Shown here: in pieces, positions 1 through 3,671 of the stretch
Numbering within the stretch: position 1 is the first letter of the stretch
Layout of the letters: the number at the start of each line of letters is the position of its first letter
Assembly: GCA_041917975.1 (NCBI GenBank)
Contig: JAYRWN010000318.1
Coordinates: forward strand, 1 to 5,617
Direction: 5' to 3'
Source of the DNA: JAYRWN01 sp041917975
GTDB lineage: Bacteria; Bacteroidota; Bacteroidia; Chitinophagales; Saprospiraceae
DNA length: 5,617 nucleotides
Made by a program: the position numbers and the translations under genes
Notes under the pieces: model-generated
Seen by the model: only the letters and a program-made list of their open reading frames with translations
The model's database searches: none
What the model was told of the DNA's origin: nothing

Positions 1-1
1 A

Positions 2-142
2 TTAAGAGAAAGTTATGAGATGTTGTACCAGTACGATCGGGATTATTTTTTTAATTCCGCAAAATTTAATCAACAGTTTAACTTCTCCGTTACGCCTTAT
101 GCTGAAGGCATTCGACAGGTGATTTCATCACTGGAAATATAA
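2..142 (+). CDS. C-terminal fragment of a probable NAD-dependent epimerase/dehydratase (SDR) family protein
   Basis: Only the last 46 codons and the TAA stop (140-142) lie in the window; the start is off the left edge. The frame is open from base 2 and reads through YEMLYQYDRDYFFNS, then KFNQQFNFSVTPYAEGI and a short tail. The YDRDY-F-(N/D)S-KF run, an F-F-TPY-EGI run and a short final helix resemble the C-terminus of extended/atypical SDR proteins (NAD-dependent epimerase/dehydratase or NmrA-like) of Bacteroidota. There the segment is the substrate-side lid, so the Rossmann NAD-binding motif and the YxxxK catalytic pair cannot be checked here. The next gene on the same strand starts 98 bp downstream, and I see no clear terminator between them, so cotranscription is possible. 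The reading frame is solid; the family call rests on memory of the C-terminal pattern only. Confidence 0.6.
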   Translation, partial: LRESYEMLYQYDRDYFFNSAKFNQQFNFSVTPYAEGIRQVISSLEI

Positions 143-240
143 TACGAGAAGGCATTTAATTACAGAAAAAGACCCAGTAAAAATATGTTTATTTTTGCTT
201 TTTCTTGTTTAATAATTGTAATAAAAAATTAATTAATTTA

Positions 241-714
241 ATGAGTAAATTAATATTTGGAATAACCAGGCTTGTTTTAGCGTGTGTTCTGGCCCCCGTG
301 CTGACCTTCGCTCAAAATACTAATCCGCGTTTTGATTCTTTGTTGGCACAGAGATTAGGTGCAGATGACTATGGTATGAAATTATATGTATTTGTAATTC
401 TTAAAACCGGACCTAATAAGACAGCTGCCAAAAATTTTATAGATAGTTGTTTTGCCGGACACATGATGAATATGGGCCGTTTGGTGGAAGAACAAAAACT
501 GGTGGTGGCGGGGCCATTTGGAAAAAATGATCAACAGTTCCGGGGGTTGTTTATTTTAAATGTATCAAACCTGGACGAGGCAACAAAATTAATTCAAACG
601 GATCCGGCGGTTAGTGCCGGATTGTTAGCTGCCGAATTATTTCCCTGGTATGGTTCGGCTGCTTTATCCGAATATCTGCAAGCTGCGGATAAGATCTGGA
701 AATTAAAACCCTAA
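241..714 (+). CDS. Exported YciI-like (YCII domain) protein
   Basis: This encodes 157 residues. Residues 1-24 form a signal peptide: a short basic start (MSKLIFGITR), a hydrophobic core (LVLACVLAPVL) and a probable cleavage after TFA, just before Gln25. Residues about 47-137 look like a YCII domain, a ferredoxin-like fold related to muconolactone isomerase. Visible marks are the opening strand (YVFVILKTG), a conserved-type His in AGHMMNMGRL (His74), the VVAGPFG turn (residues 88-94), and a TDPAVSAGLL segment near 120-129. YciI proteins are usually about 100 residues and cytoplasmic; this one is longer because of the signal peptide and a roughly 20-residue linker. Its reaction is unknown. The frame could extend to a TTG at 205, but that would put 12 polar residues before the signal peptide, so ATG 241 is preferred. 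The start lies in A/T-only sequence with no SD, as is normal in Bacteroidota. A TATGTTTA at 184-191 is one base from the -7 consensus but lacks a well-placed TTG. Confidence 0.8.
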   Translation: MSKLIFGITRLVLACVLAPVLTFAQNTNPRFDSLLAQRLGADDYGMKLYVFVILKTGPNKTAAKNFIDSCFAGHMMNMGRLVEEQKLVVAGPFGKNDQQFRGLFILNVSNLDEATKLIQTDPAVSAGLLAAELFPWYGSAALSEYLQAADKIWKLKP

Positions 715-1071
715 AATTTTATAACCTTACGATAAAGTTTTTGTACATGTTTATTTGCGTATGGGATTGGGCATTTGGGACAATATAATGCGTTTGACTT
801 GAGTGAGTAATAAGCCGGCCTAATTTTAATTGGCCGGAAAATTATGTGATTTTCAGCGAATATACAAGTAGTGATAAGCATGTCGCTTACAGTCCTGAAA
901 ATTATAATTATGATAAAATCCGCTTCGGTTAACGAAAAAAAATTAGTAGATATTTAGGGTAAGTGCTTTTTACTATTGAAGCAAGGAAAATAGTTTTGGT
1001 AATTATGTTTAGTTAGCCAGTCCTGTTTGGAATGACTATAATAATAAATTTTATTCTGTTCGCAGCGTAAA
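715..1071. other. Convergent intergenic spacer, no gene seen
   Basis: These 357 bp separate the 3' end of the YciI-like gene from the 3' end of the minus-strand isomerase gene. All frames are broken by stops; the longest ATG-started reading I checked (762) ends after 13 codons. The only clear structure is the GC hairpin at 815-837. The rest is AT-rich with no repeat or promoter that I would defend. Confidence 0.6.
815..837. terminator. GC-rich hairpin between convergent genes, possible bidirectional terminator
   Basis: A perfect 6-bp stem, CCGGCC (815-820) with GGCCGG (832-837), encloses an 11-nt AT-only loop that can add AATT/AATT pairing with one bulged T. It is the only strong hairpin between two converging genes, as expected for a shared terminator. 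Against this, no long T-tract follows on either strand (AAAATTAT on plus, CTTATTA on minus), and it lies 100 bp past one stop and 234 bp past the other. Confidence 0.35.
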
Positions 1072-1983
1072 TTATGACCATATTGGTGCGAAAGTTCTTT
1101 GTACCTCGGCTAAATCCTGTTTATGCGCAGCCACGGCGTCTAAATGCCGTGGTGTATTAGTTTCAATACATTGTTCTATGACTAAGTGCGGACGAACCTT
1201 TAGCCGTTTAAGTTCGACTACAACGTTATGATAATTGATATCTCCATCGGCCGTGAATGTTTCCTGCCAGATGTGGTTACGCGACTGCCTGATGTGTAAC
1301 TCCGCAATGCGTGAGCCGTACATTTTTAGCACATCCATTACGGCTACTACCGAATTATCTGTTCCCCGGTAGACCCAATGCAGGTCAAAACAAAAGGACA
1401 TATTACGGGATGAGGTATTTAAGAGCATATGATGAAATTCACGGGCTCCACCTTTCATCTCCATGTCGTGGGTGTGATAGGCGAGCGTTAGTCCGCGCTG
1501 GCGCAACTGTGCACCCAATTCATCTAAAGCCTGGGCTTGTACTATTAATTCGGCATCGGATTTTAAAATGTTTTGGCCCCAGGCGATGGGGCTGGGATTA
1601 GTAACGATGATGCGTGTACCATAGGGCTGGACCAGATCAGCTATGGCTAGAATAGTTGCTGTTGATGATCTGATTTCTTCAGCTTTATGCAACACACTGT
1701 TGACATAAATAGAGGGCATGGACACCTGGTATTTTTTTAAAACCGAGATCAATTCCCCACCCATCTCTACCGAAAGAATATTTGGTTCAATTGCGGTTAG
1801 TCCACTGGAGGTAAATGCACGGATATCTTCTTCCACATTTTTGCCCCAGGATTTTCCTTCCCGTTGATAAAAAGTAAACCAATTGTAGGTGTTGCAAGAG
1901 ATAGGCCAACGGCGGGTCTTGTCCTGCGGTAGGGTTAATAAAGAAAGCGCAGGTGCAGTAGCGATAAAATGCCGGCGATTCAT
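1072..1983 (-). CDS. Tat-exported sugar phosphate isomerase/epimerase-like TIM-barrel protein
   Basis: This encodes 303 residues, a normal length for the xylose isomerase-like TIM-barrel family (AP endonuclease 2 superfamily). The N-terminus MNRRHFIATAPALSLL has a twin-arginine motif (RR at 3-4, then HFI) followed by a short hydrophobic stretch. The protein is therefore predicted to be folded in the cytoplasm and exported by Tat. Candidate metal and catalytic residues typical of the family are visible: Glu66 in TAIEPN, His170, His172 and Glu175 in AYHTHDMEM, Asp200 in CFDLHWVYRG, His230 in ELHIRQS, and Glu270 in LVIEQ. The usual G-x-G-x-I-D/N motif appears as ADGDINYHNV (residues 245-254). 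Such proteins isomerise or epimerise sugars or inositol-like compounds; the substrate cannot be read from sequence. The start is ATG 1983, fixed by the Tat motif at the very N-terminus. Upstream is AT-rich without an SD, and only a weak promoter-like TATTTTAC (2003-2010) with a TTG 22 bp further upstream is present. No partner gene is adjacent. Confidence 0.85.
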   Translation of the reverse strand: MNRRHFIATAPALSLLTLPQDKTRRWPISCNTYNWFTFYQREGKSWGKNVEEDIRAFTSSGLTAIEPNILSVEMGGELISVLKKYQVSMPSIYVNSVLHKAEEIRSSTATILAIADLVQPYGTRIIVTNPSPIAWGQNILKSDAELIVQAQALDELGAQLRQRGLTLAYHTHDMEMKGGAREFHHMLLNTSSRNMSFCFDLHWVYRGTDNSVVAVMDVLKMYGSRIAELHIRQSRNHIWQETFTADGDINYHNVVVELKRLKVRPHLVIEQCIETNTPRHLDAVAAHKQDLAEVQRTFAPIWS

Positions 1984-2374
1984 AATAATAAAAGTTTAGG
2001 ATGTAAAATAAGGCAGCTTTTACTTGTTTTATCAACCTTGCTGTGAAAATTGTAAGAGAGGCTCATGGATCGAATTCATGGTGGAGTTTAGCATTCGCTT
2101 AGCCAGGAATATAAAAGGTTAAATGCCTGAAAGGACGACATAAGGCGCGGCTCATGGTGATTCTAATGCCAATTATTTTAATGATAAAAAACAGATATTA
2201 ATCTATATACGTATTATATATGTATGATATGAATACCCCCTGGAAAAGAAAATAAAAATCAGCCTAACCAGCACGTTTTGTCATAATGCTTAATTGACTC
2301 AGGTTTCTGAGATTGAGAAATTGCAATTGTTGTCGAATCGCCAGGCAAGCTTGACAGGTTTTAAGTTGCAGAAT
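1984..2374. other. Intergenic spacer of about 390 bp, no gene seen
   Basis: This spacer runs from the start of the isomerase gene to the stop of the SRPBCC gene, both on the minus strand, so it should contain the terminator of one unit and the promoter of the other. I could not identify either with confidence. It contains an AT-rich tract at about 2190-2235 with a perfect ATACGTAT palindrome (2207-2214), and a 9-bp direct repeat GGCTCATGG (2060-2068 and 2149-2157). CCAGGC (2341-2346) can pair with GCCTGG (2386-2391), but across a loop of 39 nt. None of these is convincing as a functional element. No ORF with plausible coding character was found on either strand. Confidence 0.55.
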
Positions 2375-2866
2375 TTAGTATTGCAGCCTGGCCAATAATT
2401 CATCCAAATTATTTTGAGCCATTTGCAGACCTTCTTCCATGCCCATCTGGAGCACTGTTTCCAGGGCTTCTCGCGTCGGGTACTGGGCCACAGTAATGAC
2501 TAAAGTCCCATGTGACGTCGGAATAAAAGTGTTTTTCCATGTTGCTACCGGCAAGTTCTCCAGGATATTGCCCTGCTCGTCAGCAAATGCGTCCGTCCCG
2601 TGATAAAAATTTTCGTGGCTGATGTCTTCGAACAGTTGTACGGCACCATGGCGTTCTCCGTTTGGCCCTACCATGCAGTAATCCCACCGACCCCCTGGTC
2701 GAAAATCCATACGTTGCGTTTCACAGCGCCATGGCCGGGGTGCCCACCACTGGTCTAACAATTCTGCTTTCGTCCAAGCCCGCCACACCAGGCTAAGTGC
2801 GGCCGCAAATTCCCGTTTCACTTCGAATGTACAGGTATCCAGGTTTTTATTGATTTCGGTTTTCAT
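2375..2866 (-). CDS. SRPBCC / AHSA1-domain protein (START-like ligand-binding fold)
   Basis: This encodes 163 residues, the usual size for single-domain AHSA1 (activator of Hsp90 ATPase homologue 1-like) proteins of the SRPBCC superfamily. Family marks are visible in order. VWRAWTKAELLDQWWAP (about residues 27-43) is the N-terminal signature with the paired Trp. MDFRPGGRWDY (53-63) is the strand-turn with the GG pair, followed by GPNGERH (67-73). The C-terminal helix has GMEEGLQMAQNNLDELLA (142-159), where MEEG is typical. The fold forms a deep hydrophobic pocket; bacterial members bind small molecules or lack a known role, so no substrate is assigned. No signal peptide is present, so it is cytoplasmic. 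It lies 44 bp downstream of the ArsR-type gene on the same strand, a very common pairing in Bacteroidota, Actinobacteria and Proteobacteria, and is probably cotranscribed from the promoter at 3256-3286. The start is ATG 2866, since residues just after it already fit the first strand. Confidence 0.9.
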   Translation of the reverse strand: MKTEINKNLDTCTFEVKREFAAALSLVWRAWTKAELLDQWWAPRPWRCETQRMDFRPGGRWDYCMVGPNGERHGAVQLFEDISHENFYHGTDAFADEQGNILENLPVATWKNTFIPTSHGTLVITVAQYPTREALETVLQMGMEEGLQMAQNNLDELLARLQY

Positions 2867-2910
2867 AAGGAATAATTAGGTTTAATATTGGTAATGAGAC
2901 TTAGGATGCA

Positions 2911-3237
2911 TCAGGATTTATTTTGTTGCATATGGTCCAGCAATTGATCCAATTGGGCAAAACGAGCTTCCCAAAGCTGCCTGAAGGGCTCTACAAAATC
3001 GGTAATGTCTTTCATCTTTCGCAGATTAAGCTGATAATAGATTTCCCGTCCCTGAGGCTGAGGTACCAGCAGGTCGCAGGCGGTAAGAATCTGAATATGT
3101 TTGGAGATGGTTTGGCGGGTCGCGTCAAAATGAGCGGCGATTGCCCCCGGCGTCATCACCTGGGCCATCAACAGGCTTAAAATGGTCCTGCGCGTGGGAT
3201 CGGCAATGGCCTGGAACACATCTCGTCTTAAATCCAT
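2911..3237 (-). CDS. ArsR-family winged-helix transcriptional repressor
   Basis: From ATG 3237 this encodes 108 residues, typical of ArsR/SmtB-type regulators. MDLRRDVFQAIADPTRRTIL (1-20) is the diagnostic N-terminal helix with the DPTRR motif. The helix-turn-helix spans about residues 29-57, with the recognition helix in ATRQTISKHIQILT. The beta wing follows in VPQPQGREIYYQL (58-70), and the last helix (about 77-103) should form the dimer interface. There is only one Cys (Cys54, in LTACDLL) and no ELCVCD-type metal site, so it is more likely a non-metal regulator of the kind linked to AHSA1 genes. The frame extends to a TTG at 3258, but that codon lies inside the promoter -7 box, so ATG 3237 is the start; the predicted leader is about 12 nt. 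It heads a unit with the SRPBCC gene and is divergent from the molybdoenzyme gene. It probably represses its own promoter and may act on the divergent one. Confidence 0.9.
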   Translation of the reverse strand: MDLRRDVFQAIADPTRRTILSLLMAQVMTPGAIAAHFDATRQTISKHIQILTACDLLVPQPQGREIYYQLNLRKMKDITDFVEPFRQLWEARFAQLDQLLDHMQQNKS

Positions 3238-3251
3238 TATGCAACTATTTG

Positions 3252-3271
3252 ACTGCAAATATATACGCAGT
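3252..3271. promoter_or_regulatory. Candidate operator: 20-bp imperfect palindrome over the -7 box
   Basis: Arms ACTGC (3252-3256) and GCAGT (3267-3271) are perfectly inverted. Comparing the two 10-bp halves gives 8 of 10 matches, with an alternating TA centre. It covers the -7 element of the arsR promoter, the classic place for an autorepressor site. Assignment to the ArsR protein encoded here is inference. Confidence 0.45.
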
Positions 3272-3286
3272 TAAATGATTGCGCAA
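3256..3286 (-). promoter_or_regulatory. Bacteroidota-type promoter of the arsR-SRPBCC unit
   Basis: Read on the minus strand, TTG (3286-3284) is followed after exactly 20 bp by TATATTTG (3263-3256), a full match to the Bacteroidota primary-sigma consensus TTG / TAnnTTTG. Transcription should begin near 3249-3250, leaving roughly 12 nt before ATG 3237. The alternative TTG start codon at 3258 is the end of the -7 box and so cannot be in the mRNA made from this promoter. Confidence 0.7.
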
Positions 3287-3287
3287 T
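3278..3287. repeat. Perfect 10-bp palindrome ATTGCGCAAT over the -33 box
   Basis: ATTGCGCAAT is self-complementary and includes the -33 TTG of the arsR promoter (3284-3286 on the plus strand). Its sequence differs from the palindrome over the -7 box, although both contain a TGC or GCA core. It could be a second operator or a chance palindrome. Confidence 0.35.
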
Positions 3288-3509
3288 ACTTGGCAGGTTA
3301 TTTTTTTTGATTTTTTAACTCAATCTCCGGTGGATTATCATCCCTGCGCATAACCGGATTAATTATTTTTTTTAAGTGGTGACAGCATCGGTGCAGCACC
3401 TTTAATTTCAGAGTAAACTTGGGTTGATTATCCGTTTTAATTTATCATGGATTTCTCGAGTAGCTCAGACTAATTGTTCATGTAAAACCTAATGAAAATA
3501 TTTTGTACC
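3288..3509. other. Divergent intergenic segment with a hairpin and T-tract
   Basis: No gene is seen in the DNA between the two divergent promoters. It begins with a T-rich stretch (3299-3316). TCCGGT (3326-3331) pairs with ACCGGA (3353-3358) across a 21-nt loop that itself contains GGAT-TATC-ATCC (3332-3343), and a T-rich run with eight consecutive T (3366-3373) follows shortly. This resembles a plus-strand terminator or insulator, but no plus-strand gene lies upstream, so its purpose is unclear. The rest is AT-rich and featureless. Confidence 0.35.
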
Positions 3510-3523
3510 TTGAACTAATTCAA
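3510..3523. promoter_or_regulatory. Candidate operator TTGAA-N4-TTCAA over the -33 box
   Basis: Perfect inverted arms TTGAA (3510-3514) and TTCAA (3519-3523) flank CTAA, and the symmetry continues outward to CC..GG with one extra base. It contains the -33 TTG of the molybdoenzyme promoter. TGAA/TTCA half-sites recall ArsR/SmtB operators, whose usual spacing is 6 rather than 4, so control by the divergent repressor is possible but unproven. Confidence 0.4.
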
Positions 3524-3540
3524 AGGCCGAACTATGTTTG
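3510..3540 (+). promoter_or_regulatory. Bacteroidota-type promoter of the molybdoenzyme gene
   Basis: TTG (3510-3512), exactly 20 bp, then TATGTTTG (3533-3540) fully matches TTG / TAnnTTTG. Transcription should start near 3547, giving a leader of about 125 nt to ATG 3672. The in-frame ATG at 3534 is inside the -7 box, so it cannot be the start codon for this transcript. Spacer length is the same as in the divergent arsR promoter. Confidence 0.65.
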
Positions 3541-3546
3541 GGAGGT

Positions 3547-3671
3547 TTCGCCTAAAAGCAAAATTAACTAAAAAAATGAGCTTATCGAGATGGCGGCTTT
3601 TTGCACCACCTGCTGTATCATGCGGTGGAGTCATAGTCAAGCCCAGGAGGAATAATAAAAAACAAAATTCA
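3547..3671 (+). promoter_or_regulatory. Long 5' leader of the molybdoenzyme mRNA
   Basis: The predicted transcript has about 125 nt before ATG 3672, long for this window (the arsR leader is about 12 nt). It holds a hairpin (3606-3628), a 21-codon ORF from ATG 3590 to TAA 3653-3655 with CTTCC in its peptide and a second TAA directly after, and AGGAGG (3645-3650), 21 nt before ATG 3672. The main frame is also open through the whole leader, with an ATG at 3576. I do not recognise a known riboswitch class. Leader-mediated control or a longer N-terminus are both possible. Confidence 0.35.
3606..3628 (+). other. Leader hairpin
   Basis: CCACC (3606-3610) and GC (3612-3613), separated by a bulged T, pair with GC (3622-3623) and GGTGG (3624-3628) around an 8-nt loop. 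That gives seven mostly G-C pairs in an otherwise AT-rich leader. No T-tract follows, so it is not an intrinsic terminator by itself. Confidence 0.35.

Noticed and set aside
205..240. TTG start at 205 for the YciI-like protein
   Set aside because: It would add 12 polar residues ahead of a well-formed signal peptide that starts at ATG 241.
1311..1601. Plus-strand open frame opposite the isomerase gene
   Set aside because: It is antisense to a well-supported TIM-barrel gene and its translation has no recognisable protein character.
2060..2157. Direct repeat GGCTCATGG
   Set aside because: Only 9 bp and two copies 89 bp apart in a spacer; no further structure supports a function.
2325..2345. 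TCGAATC-like stretch resembling a tRNA T-loop
   Set aside because: No matching stems or D-arm upstream; chance similarity.
3238..3258. TTG start at 3258 giving a 115-residue ArsR protein
   Set aside because: The TTG is the end of the TATATTTG -7 box, so it would not be in the transcript; the family N-terminus begins at the ATG at 3237.
3455..3485. TAGCTCAG at about 3461, resembling a tRNA D-arm
   Set aside because: No acceptor stem, anticodon arm or GTTCGAATC-type T-arm is found at the right distance.
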